Shown here: piece after piece, positions 20,806 through 32,728 of the stretch
How the letters are laid out: each line of letters opens with the position of its first letter
Numbering within the stretch: the first letter of the stretch is position 1
Source of the DNA: Photobacterium sp. TY1-4
GTDB taxonomy: Bacteria > Pseudomonadota > Gammaproteobacteria > Enterobacterales > Vibrionaceae
Assembly (NCBI RefSeq): GCF_025398175.1
Contig: NZ_CP099734.1
Coordinates: 3,472,001 to 3,536,000 of the forward strand
Direction: 5' to 3'
DNA length: 64,000 nt
Program-made: the position numbers and the translations under genes
The notes under the pieces: model-generated
Told to the model about the DNA's origin: nothing
Databases searched by the model: none
The model's input: only the letters and a program-made list of their open reading frames with translations

Positions 20806-21070
20806 TGATACCCAACCTTTATGACGCCAATTCAGCGCAGCCTGTCAGTACCGCGCCTGTTCTGTTTCAAGGGCTACAGGCTAAGTGGATACTGGATAAA
20901 TGTCCAGCCATGTTCCGTGTCCAACGCTCTTGTGTGACGTCACCGACGTGCCCGTCACCCGCCCGCAGCAAAGGCTTTCCGCCCGGACGGCTATCGCATA
21001 CACTGGCGCTTTAGTACGACAAATAACTGGACTGCGGGGAAAACCCCCAGCAGCCGATGGACAAGGAAGT

Positions 21071-21976
21071 ATGAAGAACGAACGCCTCGCGCTGAGCTAC
21101 GGGCTGACGGCCGTCCTGCTGTGGTCAACCGTCGCCACCGCTTTTAAGATCACCCTGAGCTATTTCACCCCGCTGCAAATGCTGGCGGCCGCCAGTGCCG
21201 TTTCCGTGCTGGCACTGACTGCCATCGCCCTGTATCAGGGCAAACTGCACCAGCTCGGGCGCACCTTTCGCTCCCGCCCCGGCTATTATCTGCTGCTGGG
21301 GCTGATTAATCCGCTGGCTTATTATCTGATCCTGTTTCAGGCCTATGATCTACTACCCGCCTCGCTGGCCCAGCCGCTCAACTACAGCTGGGCGATCACC
21401 CTCACCCTGATGGCGGCGGTGTTCCTCGGCCAGACCATCCGCCGCCAGGACTGGATCGCCTGCGGATTCGGCTACTTTGGGGTGGTGGTGATTGCGACCC
21501 AGGGGAACCTGCTGGCGCTGGATTTTGACAGCCCGCTCGGGGTGGGTCTGGCGCTGTTCTCGACCCTGCTCTGGGCACTGTACTGGATCCTCAATACCCG
21601 CAACCAGGCCGATCCGGTGATCAGCGTGCTGCTCGGGTTCCTGATCTCACTGCCGATTTCCGTCGGCGCCAGCTTCGCCGTTGACGGTTGGCCCGATGCG
21701 CCCTGGCAAGGCTGGGCAGCGGTCAGTTATGTCGGACTGTTTGAAATGGGGATCACCTTCGTGCTGTGGATCAATGCACTGAAACTGACGGAGAATACGG
21801 CGCGGATCAGTAACCTGATCTTCATCGCGCCCTTCATTTCTCTGCTATTGCTGGCCACCATCATCGGCGAGTCCATTCATCCCGCCACCCTGATCGGTCT
21901 GGTGATGATTATTTGCGGCCTGCTGATCCAGCAGTGGAAAGGCAAGTCGCGCCCGGCGGCAGACTCTTCCTGCTAG
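21071..21976 (+). CDS. DMT-superfamily transporter with two EamA domains
   Basis: 301 aa from an ATG at 21071 preceded by AAGGAAGT. A longer frame back to 20900 has no ribosome site and reads unlike a protein. Ten hydrophobic segments arranged as two repeats (about 5-140 and 150-290) typical of 10-TMS drug/metabolite exporters. The substrate cannot be inferred. Divergent from rmuC, with 265 bp between the two starts in which I see no other gene. Confidence 0.88.
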   Translation: MKNERLALSYGLTAVLLWSTVATAFKITLSYFTPLQMLAAASAVSVLALTAIALYQGKLHQLGRTFRSRPGYYLLLGLINPLAYYLILFQAYDLLPASLAQPLNYSWAITLTLMAAVFLGQTIRRQDWIACGFGYFGVVVIATQGNLLALDFDSPLGVGLALFSTLLWALYWILNTRNQADPVISVLLGFLISLPISVGASFAVDGWPDAPWQGWAAVSYVGLFEMGITFVLWINALKLTENTARISNLIFIAPFISLLLLATIIGESIHPATLIGLVMIICGLLIQQWKGKSRPAADSSC

Positions 21977-21998
21977 CATTGATCCCGTCTGCCTAAGC

Positions 21999-22027
21999 AA
22001 AAAAAAGCCTGCCACATTGTGGCAGGC
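21999..22027 (-). terminator. Terminator downstream of the MFS exporter
   Basis: Perfect 9-bp stem GCCTGCCAC/GTGGCAGGC with a 3-nt loop. The A-run at 21999-22006 supplies a T-run only on the minus strand, so it serves the gene ending at 22132, 104 bp away, rather than the DMT gene. Confidence 0.85.
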
Positions 22028-22131
22028 AAGCGAGATTGGGTTGTCGAGACCCCGCGTCTTTAAAGGGTAAAGGACGTCTTATTATTCAGTAAACTTCAGG
22101 AGCGATTGCATTCATTGGTGCGCTGGCGGTA

Positions 22132-23334
22132 TTAGTTGCTGGCCGCAGCTGCATGCCAGCGACGCCCGAATCGCGATCCCAGGATCACCAGACCCGGTGC
22201 CAACAGCCACATATGCAGCACCATCAGATCCGGCGGCAGCAAGTCCAGGCGCTGGGTCAGGCTGACCATGGCACCAGCTCCACTCATCTGGAACAGCCCC
22301 AGCAGTGCGGCAGCGGTGCCAGCGCGATCACCAAACGGCGCCAGGGCTTTCCCGGCCGCCGAGCCGAGGACAAAGGCAAATCCGAACGAAGACATGAACA
22401 CCGGTACCATATAGGCCCAGGCTTCGCGCAAGTGACTCAGCATCAACATCGCCACCCCGGAAGCCACCAGCATGACTAACCCGGTCGCCAGCGTCCGGCG
22501 CGAGCCAAAGCGATCGATATATTTTGGCGCTACCATGCAGGCTAAGATATTCAGCGCCGCATTGACCCCGAACCACAGCGTAAACTGACCCATATCCTGA
22601 CCCAGCTCAGTCATCAGCCAGACCGGGGCCGAAGTCACATAAGCCAAAATGACCGCCATCGCCAACATACACATAATGCTGTGGTACAGGAACGTCGGCT
22701 CGCGCAGCACCGAGCGGTAACGCGCCCAGCTCAGCATCGCGCCCGACACATCAGTCTCCACCGGACGGGTTTCGCGGAACTGCAGCAAAATGAAGGTCCC
22801 GGCAACCACCGCAAACCCAGCCATAAAGCTGAAGTTGCTGCGCCAGCCAAACTCATGGGTCAGCCAGGTACCCAGCAAGGGTGCCAGCGCCGGAATAAAA
22901 CAGATCGCGCCGTTGAGATAGCTGATCATCCGGCCGCTTTTTTCCGGGCCGAAGCTGTCACGCACTGCAGCAAACGCCGCCACCGAGGTGGCACAGGCAC
23001 CGAAACCCTGCAGCAGACGCGCCACCAGCAACAGATCCAGGGTATGGGCGACATAGGCCAGCGCGGCACTCAGGCCGTAAATGGCGATCCCGCCCAGGGC
23101 AATCGGGCGGCGGCCGAAGCGATCGGCCAACGGACCGGCCAGCAACTGACCCAAGCCCAGGCTGAACATAAACCAGGTCACGGTATCCTGGACCCGCGCC
23201 GGTTCGACGGCAAACGTCTCCGCCATGGCCGGGAGTGCCGGCAGATAAATATCAATCGCCAGCGGGCTGAACAGAACCAGAATTACCATCAGGGCGACAA
23301 GTCGGGTTCCGGACGGTGAAGAAACAGGGGTCAT
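22132..23334 (-). CDS. Bcr/CflA-type MFS drug exporter
   Basis: 400 aa with 12 hydrophobic segments. IDIYLPALPAMAETF in the first loop and motif A as GPLADRFGRRP (near 67-77) are characteristic of the Bcr/CflA (12-TMS DHA1) group of multidrug/chloramphenicol-type exporters. Likely proton-driven export from the inner membrane; substrate unknown. Divergent from a LysR regulator 114 bp away, which probably controls it. Confidence 0.9.
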   Translation of the reverse strand: MTPVSSPSGTRLVALMVILVLFSPLAIDIYLPALPAMAETFAVEPARVQDTVTWFMFSLGLGQLLAGPLADRFGRRPIALGGIAIYGLSAALAYVAHTLDLLLVARLLQGFGACATSVAAFAAVRDSFGPEKSGRMISYLNGAICFIPALAPLLGTWLTHEFGWRSNFSFMAGFAVVAGTFILLQFRETRPVETDVSGAMLSWARYRSVLREPTFLYHSIMCMLAMAVILAYVTSAPVWLMTELGQDMGQFTLWFGVNAALNILACMVAPKYIDRFGSRRTLATGLVMLVASGVAMLMLSHLREAWAYMVPVFMSSFGFAFVLGSAAGKALAPFGDRAGTAAALLGLFQMSGAGAMVSLTQRLDLLPPDLMVLHMWLLAPGLVILGSRFGRRWHAAAASN

Positions 23335-23448
23335 GGTGCATTTCCTTTATGATGATGGCGGCAGTCTAAGCCCTTCGTGATATGAACAGAAATGGTTTAT
23401 ATTCAAATCAGAATTTCCAATGGGGAATATCATCATCCGAGGTGCCTA
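23335..23448. promoter_or_regulatory. Divergent MFS/lysR control region with inverted repeats
   Basis: 114 bp between two divergent starts. It contains a near-palindrome centred near 23423 (TTTCC-N4-GGGAA type) and a second A/T-rich imperfect repeat with TGAA...TTCA arms around 23380-23407. Such repeats are typical of LysR-type operators. The assignment is inference. Confidence 0.45.
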
Positions 23449-24396
23449 GTGTCTTTTGAAAAACTCGCCCGCATCGATCTCAACCTGCTGGTGTGCCTGC
23501 ATGTCCTGCTGGAAGAGTGTAACGTTACCCACGCCGCCAAACGGCTGCACCTGAGCCAGTCCGCCGTCAGCAAAAGCCTGATGCGGCTGCGCGAGCAGTT
23601 CAACGATCCCCTGTTCACCCGCAATGCCCACGGGTTATGTCCGACGCCCCGGGCGAAAGCCTTGCAGCCGTTGCTGGAGCACCTGCTGCATGAAATCGAG
23701 CAAATCACCGCGCCGCCGGAATTTACCCCCCGCACCAGTGATCGCCACTTCAAGATGGCGCTGGTCGAGAGCGCCTACCCACTGTTTCTGCCGCAGTTCC
23801 TCGGCGATATCTTCTCTGAAGGACCCAACCTGACCATCGACACCCAGGCCTGGGAGCCCAATACATTCGAAAAACTGCAATCGGGGGAAATTGACTTCGG
23901 TATCACCGGCAAGGATCTCAACCCCGCCGATGCCATGCTGACCCTGATGCCGCCCAAAGGCATCGTGTTCCAGGAGCTGTGCCGCGACCGCCAGTGTTGC
24001 ATTGTCCGCCCGGACCATCCGATCCTGAACCAGATTTGGGATGAAGCCAGCTACCTGGCCCAGCGTCATATTCAGGTGCGTTGCATCGGCGACGACCGCT
24101 GGTTGCTCGATTACAAGCTGGCCGAACGCGGCCTGGGCCGTGACATCGCCATGTATGTGCCGGATTTCAACAGCGCGGCCTGCCTGTGTCACCAGACCGA
24201 CTTTGTGTTCACCGCCCCGAGCCACTTTGCCAACTACATTGCCAAGCAGCTCGGCCTGGTGGTGCTGCCGTTGCCGACCGAATTGCCGCCGATGGCCTAT
24301 ACCCTGTTCTGGCATCAGCACCAAGAGAAAGATCCTGGGCACAGCTGGTTACGCGAGATCATTATCGGCCGCTGTCGTGATTTACCAGTCGGTTAA
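23449..24396 (+). CDS. LysR-family transcriptional regulator
   Basis: 315 aa from a GTG at 23449, which follows GAGGTG; the frame extends further upstream without a ribosome site. HTH at residues 6-65 (NVTHAAKRLHLSQSAVSKSL, then LREQFNDPLFTRN), followed by the periplasmic-binding-like effector domain. The group resembles YbeF/LeuO-like or NodD-like regulators but I cannot name it. Divergent from the MFS exporter, the probable target. Confidence 0.92.
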   Translation: MSFEKLARIDLNLLVCLHVLLEECNVTHAAKRLHLSQSAVSKSLMRLREQFNDPLFTRNAHGLCPTPRAKALQPLLEHLLHEIEQITAPPEFTPRTSDRHFKMALVESAYPLFLPQFLGDIFSEGPNLTIDTQAWEPNTFEKLQSGEIDFGITGKDLNPADAMLTLMPPKGIVFQELCRDRQCCIVRPDHPILNQIWDEASYLAQRHIQVRCIGDDRWLLDYKLAERGLGRDIAMYVPDFNSAACLCHQTDFVFTAPSHFANYIAKQLGLVVLPLPTELPPMAYTLFWHQHQEKDPGHSWLREIIIGRCRDLPVG

Positions 24397-24495
24397 TTGC
24401 AGCCGACAAGTAAACGCGCTACCGTAAAGCGATCCGGCCTGAATGGCCTGAGCCGTCACGCCAGGACGGCGAACGACTTTAAGGAATGATGAAGC

Positions 24496-26283
24496 ATGCA
24501 AACTGTTATTTCACAGCGTGTTGAGCAACTACGTGAATGGTTAACGCAGAACCAGCTCGATGCCTTTCTGATCCCGCACGAGGATGAGTACCTGGGCGAA
24601 TATATTCCCGCCCACAATGATCGCCTGCACTGGGCCACCGGCTTTACCGGCTCGGCCGGGATGGCGATTGTCACCCGCGACAAAGCCGCCATGTTTGTCG
24701 ATGGCCGCTACGTGGTCCAGGTACGCAAGCAAGTCCCGGGCGATGTCTTTGAATATCGTCACCTGATTGACGAGCCGCCGATGCAGTGGGCCCAAGCCAA
24801 CCTGGCCGCCGGCAGCAAGGTGGCAATCGATCCCAAGCTGCACAGCGGTGCCTGGCTGGCACGCACCGAAGCGGCAGTGGCCGGTGATCTGACACTGGTC
24901 ACCGTCGATGCCAACCCGATCGACGGCCTGTGGCATGACCGTCCGGCACCGACCCTGTCGGATGCCAAGCTGATGAGCCTGGACTTTGTCGGCGTCAGTA
25001 GCACCGACAAGCGAGCGCAAATTGCCGCCGTGCTGAAAACTCAAAAAGCCGATGCCGCCCTGCTGACTCAAGTCGACAGCATTGCCTGGCTGCTCAATAT
25101 CCGCGGCAGCGACATTCCGTGTCTGCCGGTTCTGCTATCCACCGCGATCCTGCACCAGGACGGCAGCGTCGATTTCTATATCGACCCGGCCCGCCTGCCG
25201 GCTGCATTTGCAGACCATGTCGGTGAAGGCGTTCGCATCGCGCAACCGGACTCCCTGGAAGCCGGTCTTCAGGCCCTCGGCGGCAAAGCCGTACTGGTCG
25301 ATCCGGCCACCAGCAATGCCTGGGCATCACAGATCCTGACTGACGCCAAGGCCAAGCTGATTGCTGCCCAGGATCCATGCATGCTGCCGAAAGCGGCCAA
25401 GAACCCGACCGAGATTGCCGGCATGAAAGCCAGCCACATCCGTGATGGCGTCGCGATCAGTAAATTCCTGGCCTGGGTCGATCGCCAGGTCGACCAAGGC
25501 AACCTGCTCGATGAAGGCACGCTGGCCGATCAACTGTGGGCGTTCCGCTGTGAAGACAGCAGCTGTACCGATGTCAGCTTTGATACCATCTCGGCGGCCG
25601 GCGGCAACGCGGCAATGTGTCACTACAACCACAAGAACCAACCGGCACCGAGCGTGCTGGAAATGGACAATGTCTACCTGGTGGACTCCGGCGGCCAGTA
25701 CCCGGACGGCACCACCGATATCACCCGGACAGTGGCGATCGGCAAGCCGGGCGATGAAGTCAAACAAACCTTCACCCTGGTGCTGAAAGGTCACATTGCG
25801 CTGGCAACGGCCCGGTTCCCGAAAGGCACCACCGGCTCTCAGCTTGATGCCCTGGCCCGTCAGCACCTGTGGGCACACGGTTTTGATTATGACCACGGGA
25901 CCGGCCACGGCGTCGGCCACTTCCTCAATGTCCACGAAGGGCCGCAGCGGATTGCCAAGGTCTACAACCCGACCGCCCTGCAACCGGGCATGGTGTTGTC
26001 GAACGAGCCGGGTTACTACCGCGCCGATGCCTTCGGGATCCGAATTGAAAACCTGGAGCTGGTCGTTGAGGTGGCAACCGCCGGGGACATGACGGTGCTG
26101 GGCTTCGAGTCCCTGACCCGCGCGCCAATCGACCGCCGTCTGGTTGAGCTTTCGCTGCTGACGGATGTTGAGCTGGCCTGGCTGAACACCTATCACCAAA
26201 CCGTGTTTGAAGTGATCAGCCCGTCACTGAGTGGCGACGATCTCATCTGGCTTCAGCAAGCCACGGCACCGCTAAGCCGCTAG
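24496..26283 (+). CDS. Xaa-Pro aminopeptidase, long (eukaryote-like) M24B form
   Basis: 595 aa; removes N-terminal residues preceding proline. Three domains: two creatinase-like N-terminal domains (about 5-150, 160-310) and the M24 pita-bread catalytic domain (about 315-540), plus a C-terminal extension. All five metal ligands are visible: D in LVDSGGQY, D in TTDITRT, H in GTGHGVGHF, E in LSNEPGYY and E in IENLELVV. It is longer than E. coli PepP (about 440 aa) and matches the XPNPEP1-like length. Monocistronic; SD AAGGAATG upstream; no signal peptide, so cytoplasmic. Confidence 0.93.
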   Translation: MQTVISQRVEQLREWLTQNQLDAFLIPHEDEYLGEYIPAHNDRLHWATGFTGSAGMAIVTRDKAAMFVDGRYVVQVRKQVPGDVFEYRHLIDEPPMQWAQANLAAGSKVAIDPKLHSGAWLARTEAAVAGDLTLVTVDANPIDGLWHDRPAPTLSDAKLMSLDFVGVSSTDKRAQIAAVLKTQKADAALLTQVDSIAWLLNIRGSDIPCLPVLLSTAILHQDGSVDFYIDPARLPAAFADHVGEGVRIAQPDSLEAGLQALGGKAVLVDPATSNAWASQILTDAKAKLIAAQDPCMLPKAAKNPTEIAGMKASHIRDGVAISKFLAWVDRQVDQGNLLDEGTLADQLWAFRCEDSSCTDVSFDTISAAGGNAAMCHYNHKNQPAPSVLEMDNVYLVDSGGQYPDGTTDITRTVAIGKPGDEVKQTFTLVLKGHIALATARFPKGTTGSQLDALARQHLWAHGFDYDHGTGHGVGHFLNVHEGPQRIAKVYNPTALQPGMVLSNEPGYYRADAFGIRIENLELVVEVATAGDMTVLGFESLTRAPIDRRLVELSLLTDVELAWLNTYHQTVFEVISPSLSGDDLIWLQQATAPLSR

Positions 26284-26302
26284 GCTCGCGCTACTGCCAC
26301 AT

Positions 26303-26345
26303 AAAAAACGCCCGCAGCCACGGTATCCGTGTTACTGCGGGCGTT
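26303..26345. terminator. Terminator between aminopeptidase and thiH
   Basis: An 11-bp stem (26307-26317 with 26335-26345) closes a 17-nt loop. The T-run is on the minus strand, so it chiefly ends the thi operon, 49 bp after the thiH stop. It may also slow transcripts from the aminopeptidase gene, which ends at 26283. Confidence 0.85.
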
Positions 26346-26393
26346 GTGATTTCAGGGCCGCGCCTGAACGTCGTCCCACCGAAAAAAGGTCAC

Positions 26394-27506
26394 CTAGCCG
26401 GAATAGGCTGCGTGCCAATCCTTCCACACCACCTCGAAACCATGGTGTTTGACGGCTTCCGCCACCGCCGCGACCGAGCGCTCGTCACTGATCGCGAACT
26501 GCTCCAACTCCGGCTCATCATCAGCATAACCGCCCGGCTGGGTTTTCGACCCTGCCGACATACTGGTTACCCCCAGCGGCAGCACATTATCGCGAAACTG
26601 CGGTGACTCCCGGGTCGACAACGATAGCTCCACTTCCGGGTTCAGCAACCGGTAAGCACAGATCAGCTGCACCAGTTGGCGATCACTCATCACCGACTTC
26701 GGTTGCAACCCGCCGGTACACGGCCGCAGGCGCGGAAACGAAATCGAATAGCGGGTTTGCCAGTAAGTCCGCTCCAGATACGCGAGGTGGCTGGCGACAA
26801 AGAAGCAGTCGGTGCGCCACTCTTCCAACCCGATCAACGCCCCGATGCCGATTTTGTCGATCCCGGCCCGGGCCAGCCGGTCCGGGGTTTCCAGCCGGTA
26901 GACAAAATCGGTCTTGTTGCCGCGCAGGTGGTGCTCGGCATAGGTCGGCGCGCTATAGGTTTCCTGATACACCATCACCGCATCCAGCCCCAGGGTTTTC
27001 AGCTCGGCATACTCGTGCTGATCCAGCGGCTGGACCTCCATCGCCAGATAACTGAACTGGGACTTGATGCGCGGCAGCGCTTCGCGGAAATAATCCATCC
27101 CGACCTTGCGCTCATGCTCACCCGTCACCAGCAGCACACTGTCAAAGTGCATCGCCTTGATGGCGGCACATTCGCGTTCAATCTCCGCCATATCCAGCGT
27201 GCGACGCTTGATGCGGTTTTCCATCGAAAAGCCGCAATAGGTACAGGCGTTGGCGCACAGGTTCGACAAATACAACGGCACGTAGAACGAGATGGTCCGG
27301 CCGAACCGCTTACGGGTCAGCGCCGCCGACAGCTGCGCCATCTGCTCCAGATACGGTTCGGCTGCCGGGGAGATCAAGGCCTTGAAGTCTTCCAGATCCC
27401 GTTTGGGTTTGCGCAGTGCCCGTTCAACATCGGCGGGCGTTTTGCTGTAGATCGACAGCCGGATATCATCCCAATCCAGCTGCCGCCAGACATCCACATA
27501 ACTCAT
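26394..27506 (-). CDS. thiH: 2-iminoacetate synthase (tyrosine lyase)
   Basis: Radical-SAM enzyme that splits tyrosine to dehydroglycine for the thiazole ring. 370 aa; cluster motif CxxxCxxC seen as CANACTYCGF (near 88). The TGEHERKVG segment and the C-terminal PEVELSLSTRESPQFRDN region are typical. Its presence, rather than glycine oxidase ThiO, indicates the oxygen-sensitive enteric-type route. Last gene of thiCEFSGH; 9 bp after thiG. Confidence 0.97.
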   Translation of the reverse strand: MSYVDVWRQLDWDDIRLSIYSKTPADVERALRKPKRDLEDFKALISPAAEPYLEQMAQLSAALTRKRFGRTISFYVPLYLSNLCANACTYCGFSMENRIKRRTLDMAEIERECAAIKAMHFDSVLLVTGEHERKVGMDYFREALPRIKSQFSYLAMEVQPLDQHEYAELKTLGLDAVMVYQETYSAPTYAEHHLRGNKTDFVYRLETPDRLARAGIDKIGIGALIGLEEWRTDCFFVASHLAYLERTYWQTRYSISFPRLRPCTGGLQPKSVMSDRQLVQLICAYRLLNPEVELSLSTRESPQFRDNVLPLGVTSMSAGSKTQPGGYADDEPELEQFAISDERSVAAVAEAVKHHGFEVVWKDWHAAYSG

Positions 27507-27515
27507 GCGGCCCCC

Positions 27516-28286
27516 TTAGGCGGTGTGATCCAAAAACGCGGTCAGCGGACTGGAAGCCATCGCTTGGTTCACGGTCCCGGCCAGCCCGGCCTCGTAAGCC
27601 ATCCGGCCGCTTTCCACCGCCAGCTTGAACGCCTTGCCCATCGCCACCGGATCAGCCGCCGCGGCGATCGCGGTGTTGACCAGCACAGCATCGGCTCCCA
27701 GCTCCATCGCTTCGGCCGCATGAGACGGCGCACCAATTCCGGCATCGACCACCACCGGCACCCGGGCCTGATCGATGATAATTTCCAGAAAGTCACGCGA
27801 CGCCAGCCCCTTGTTCGAGCCAATCGGCGCACCGAGCGGCATCACTGCGGCACAACCGACTTCTTCCAGCCGCTTACACAGCACCGGATCGGCATGGCAG
27901 TAAGGCAGTACAATGAAACCTTCTTTGACCAGCGCCTCTGCGGCCGCCAGGGTTTCGATCGGGTCCGGCATCAGGTATTTCGGATCGGGGTGGATCTCCA
28001 GCTTAAGCCAGTTGGTCCCCAGTGCGGCACGGGCCAATTTGGCAGCAAACACCGCTTCTTTGGCATTTTTGGCGCCGGACGTGTTCGGGAGCAGGTTGAC
28101 ACCGGCAGCGATCAAAGGCGCCAGAATGTCATCATCCCGGCTCTCAATATCGACCCGCTTGAGCGCCATAGTCACCAGCTCAGAGCCACTGGCAATAATA
28201 GAGTCACTCATCGCCTGCCGGCTGGCATACTTACCGGTGCCGGTGAACAGGCGGGAAGAAAAGGTTTTATCGGCAATCTTCAGCAT
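27516..28286 (-). CDS. thiG: Thiazole synthase
   Basis: Forms the thiazole phosphate from deoxyxylulose-5-P, dehydroglycine and ThiS thiocarboxylate. 256 aa, (beta/alpha)8 barrel. The conserved lysine is in [15 protein letters not shown] (near 105), with [17 protein letters not shown] and [21 protein letters not shown] following. Starts immediately after the thiS stop. Confidence 0.98.
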   Translation of the reverse strand: MLKIADKTFSSRLFTGTGKYASRQAMSDSIIASGSELVTMALKRVDIESRDDDILAPLIAAGVNLLPNTSGAKNAKEAVFAAKLARAALGTNWLKLEIHPDPKYLMPDPIETLAAAEALVKEGFIVLPYCHADPVLCKRLEEVGCAAVMPLGAPIGSNKGLASRDFLEIIIDQARVPVVVDAGIGAPSHAAEAMELGADAVLVNTAIAAAADPVAMGKAFKLAVESGRMAYEAGLAGTVNQAMASSPLTAFLDHTA

Positions 28287-28505
28287 TTAACCTCCGGCAA
28301 TCGCTTGGAACAAGGCGATGCGGTCGCCTTGGCTGAGTCGGGTCGTGTCCCAGTCGCTCCGGGCCACAATGTCATCGTTGAGGGCAACGGCTGTCGCTTG
28401 CAACGGCATCTCCAGCGCAATTAGCAGCGCGGCCAGGGTATGTCCGGCCGGGCAATTCACCGGCTTGTCGTTGACGCGGACTTGAATCGCAGTTGTTGTC
28501 GTCAT
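28287..28505 (-). CDS. thiS: Sulfur carrier protein ThiS
   Basis: 72 aa from the ATG at 28505; beta-grasp ubiquitin-like fold ending in the obligatory Gly-Gly (FQAIAGG), the site of adenylation and thiocarboxylation. The ATG overlaps the thiF stop by 4 bp, and the frame abuts thiG. Confidence 0.97.
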   Translation of the reverse strand: MTTTTAIQVRVNDKPVNCPAGHTLAALLIALEMPLQATAVALNDDIVARSDWDTTRLSQGDRIALFQAIAGG

Positions 28506-29272
28506 TCGTTCTTCTCTCCTGTGCCACAGACCGGGCACGCTGGCTCACGCGCCACGTTGAAGGTTTGCCAGGCAGATGTCAGTCCGTCAAATAGCCGCAG
28601 GGTGGCAAACGGTAAGGTGCCGGACCCCGTCAGCAACTTCAGCGCTTCCAGCGCCTGTAACGTGCCGATCGTACCGACGACCGGACCAGCGATCCCGCTG
28701 GTACTGCAATTTTGCGGCGCCTGCGGGGCATCCGCCTGCCAGGGAAACAGACAGTGATAGCAGGGCCCGGATCCGCCGCGGAAATCAAACGCCATCAGTT
28801 GTCCCTGCCAGCTGATCGCCGCCCCGGCAATCAGCGGTTTACCTGCGGAAACACAGGCCTGATTCACCGCGTGGCGGGTTTCCAGGTTATCCGAGCAATC
28901 GAGTACCACATCAGCCAGCGACACTTCCAACGCCAGCTGCTGCGCTGCCAGTCGGGCTTCGACCGGACGAACCCGGATCATCGGATTGAGGCTTCGCAGT
29001 TGCTCTGCAGCGGCGTGGGCCTTGCTGTGCCCCTGATCCGCTTCGCGATAGATCACCTGCCGCTGAAGGTTTGAGCTGTCGACGACATCATCGTCCGCGA
29101 TCACCAGCTGACCGATCCCGGCACCGGCCAGATACAAGGCCGCCGCCGATCCCAAACCACCCGCGCCAACCAGCAGCACCTGCGCCTGCGCGAGCTGGGC
29201 CTGTCCGGCTTCACCGATTTCCGGCAACATGATCTGGCGGTTATAGCGGATAAAAGCCTGATCACTGAGCAT
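28502..29272 (-). CDS. thiF: ThiS adenylyltransferase ThiF
   Basis: Activates the ThiS C-terminus with ATP. 256 aa from ATG 29272 ([14 protein letters not shown]); an open extension to 29473 lies inside thiE and is not used. Shows the nucleotide loop [17 protein letters not shown] (near 32-48), D-N-R-type catalytic residues around SSNLQRQV, the [13 protein letters not shown] cysteine loop (near 185), and zinc-binding CYHC and CPVC pairs. No rhodanese tail. Overlaps the end of thiE by 11 bp. Confidence 0.97.
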   Translation of the reverse strand: MLSDQAFIRYNRQIMLPEIGEAGQAQLAQAQVLLVGAGGLGSAAALYLAGAGIGQLVIADDDVVDSSNLQRQVIYREADQGHSKAHAAAEQLRSLNPMIRVRPVEARLAAQQLALEVSLADVVLDCSDNLETRHAVNQACVSAGKPLIAGAAISWQGQLMAFDFRGGSGPCYHCLFPWQADAPQAPQNCSTSGIAGPVVGTIGTLQALEALKLLTGSGTLPFATLRLFDGLTSAWQTFNVAREPACPVCGTGEKNE

Positions 29273-30523
29273 GGGCGGGCTCCTTGGGCAGGACAGCGTG
29301 CTGCGGCTCCGGGCGCACCAGACGACGGTAAAATGCATCGACCGCCGCCTGAGGATCCTCGGCCTGAGTAATGGCCCGGACCACCGCCACACTGCTGACA
29401 CCGGTTTGCCACACCGCATCTGCGCGAGACAGGTCAATCCCGCCGATCGCGACGGTCGGGAATTCCCGGCCAATCAAGCGCCGGTACAGCGCCAGACGGC
29501 TCAGTCCCTGCGGCTTGGACGGCATTTGCTTGGTGGTGGTCGGATAAATATGGCCCAGAGCGATATAGCTGGGATGAAACTCTGCCGCGCGCAGGATTTC
29601 GTAATAGCCATGGGTTGACAGACCCAGACGCAGGCCGGCTTGCTGAATGGCAGCCAAATCAGCCGTTTCTAGATCTTCCTGCCCCAGATGCACCCCGTAA
29701 GCCCGGTGTTCAATCGCCAGTTGCCAGTAATCATTGATATAGACCTGCGCCTTGGCCTGCGCCCCGGCGGCGATCACCTGACGGACCTGCGCGGCAAGCG
29801 TGGGCTCTGTCGGATCTTTGATCCGCAATTGCGTCAGGGTGACGCCCATCTCCAGCAGCCGTCCGACCCAAGCGGCCGAATCGACAACCGGATACAGCGC
29901 CATCTGGGCCGGATCCGCCTTGGCAAACGGCGCCACCGCCACTTCCCGGCTGACCCACCCGAGTGCCTCGGCCTGTGGGTGATTTGCGGTCAACGGACGC
30001 GGAAACAGCGCCCGCTCAAGCGGCCAGCAGTCGACACACCCTTCGTCTTTATCATGGAGATAACACCGGGCGTAAGCCCGGGCGAGCGTCACCGCATCTT
30101 CCAGCGGATAATCCAGGGCTAGGGCCGCCAGCAACATGGCACGCTGCGGCGCTTCAGGCCCAGCTTGCCCGCAAAATACCGCGCGAGCTTCGCCATGGTG
30201 ATGCCACAAGTCGACATATCCCAGCGCCGTCGGCAAACCGCAAATCACCAGTGACGGATCCTGCGCAACCTGCTGCTGCACCTCACGCAGGGACGGATAC
30301 GGCGGCAGCCACTGATCCTGCACCCGGTAATCCGCAGCTCCGCTATCTTCAGGATGAAAGGTCAGGCGAATTCGGCGATGGTCGACGTCTATCCCGACAT
30401 CAGGTGAAGTCGCCCAGACCACCTCAACCGGCGCCCCCAATTGATAGTGCTGTGCTGAAGCCAGCACAGCATTGAAATACCGGCGCAACGGTGCCAGGTA
30501 TTCCGGTAAGGTGAGTGTTCCCA

Positions 30524-30524
<1 letters not shown>
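29262..30524 (-). CDS. thiE: Thiamine-phosphate synthase with N-terminal extension
   Basis: 420 aa, about twice the usual 210. Residues about 210-405 are the canonical TIM barrel: [49 protein letters not shown] and VAIGGIDL. It joins HMP-PP and thiazole phosphate into thiamine phosphate. Residues 1-205 are an extra domain. Its end ([20 protein letters not shown], near 133-152) resembles the last helices of the HMP kinase ThiD, but I see no kinase active site, so it may be a decayed or repurposed ThiD-like module (inference). It carries CVDCW near 164. The ATG overlaps the thiC stop by 1 bp. Confidence 0.92.
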
Positions 30525-32500
<1,976 letters not shown>

Positions 32501-32579
32501 TCAACAAGAGGCTACACGTAGGGTGTGTAACATCATCTGGAACAGCAGCTGCAGGTGCAGCAATACAGAAGATTTTCTC

Positions 32580-32660
32580 TTGTTCCCTTCGCAGGTATTA
32601 GCCTGATCAGGTTCTACGGATCCCGCAATGCGGTCTCAGCCAATTGGCACTCCGACAAGT
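32580..32660 (-). promoter_or_regulatory. TPP riboswitch (THI element)
   Basis: On the minus strand the conserved blocks appear in order: GGAGTGCC, GGCTGAGA, a variable hairpin (CCGCATTGCGG), GAACCTGATC and AATACCTGCGAAGGGAAC. The aptamer ends about 130 bp before the thiC ATG. Known members shut down translation or transcription of thi genes when TPP binds. Confidence 0.95.
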
Positions 32661-32669
32661 TAAGCTCGA

Positions 32670-32698
32670 GTATATGGAAGTCTTGAGCGAACAGCAAC
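32670..32698 (-). promoter_or_regulatory. thiC promoter
   Basis: Minus-strand TTGCTG (32693-32698), a 17-bp spacer and TATACT (32670-32675), placing the start a few bases before the riboswitch aptamer. Confidence 0.75.
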
Positions 32699-32728
32699 TA
32701 TCCTGAGCTGCTTTGTTGTAACATCTGA

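Noticed and set aside
26676..28424. A 582-codon plus-strand frame opposite thiH and thiG
   Set aside because: Antisense of two well-recognised enzymes; no ribosome site and no family resemblance.
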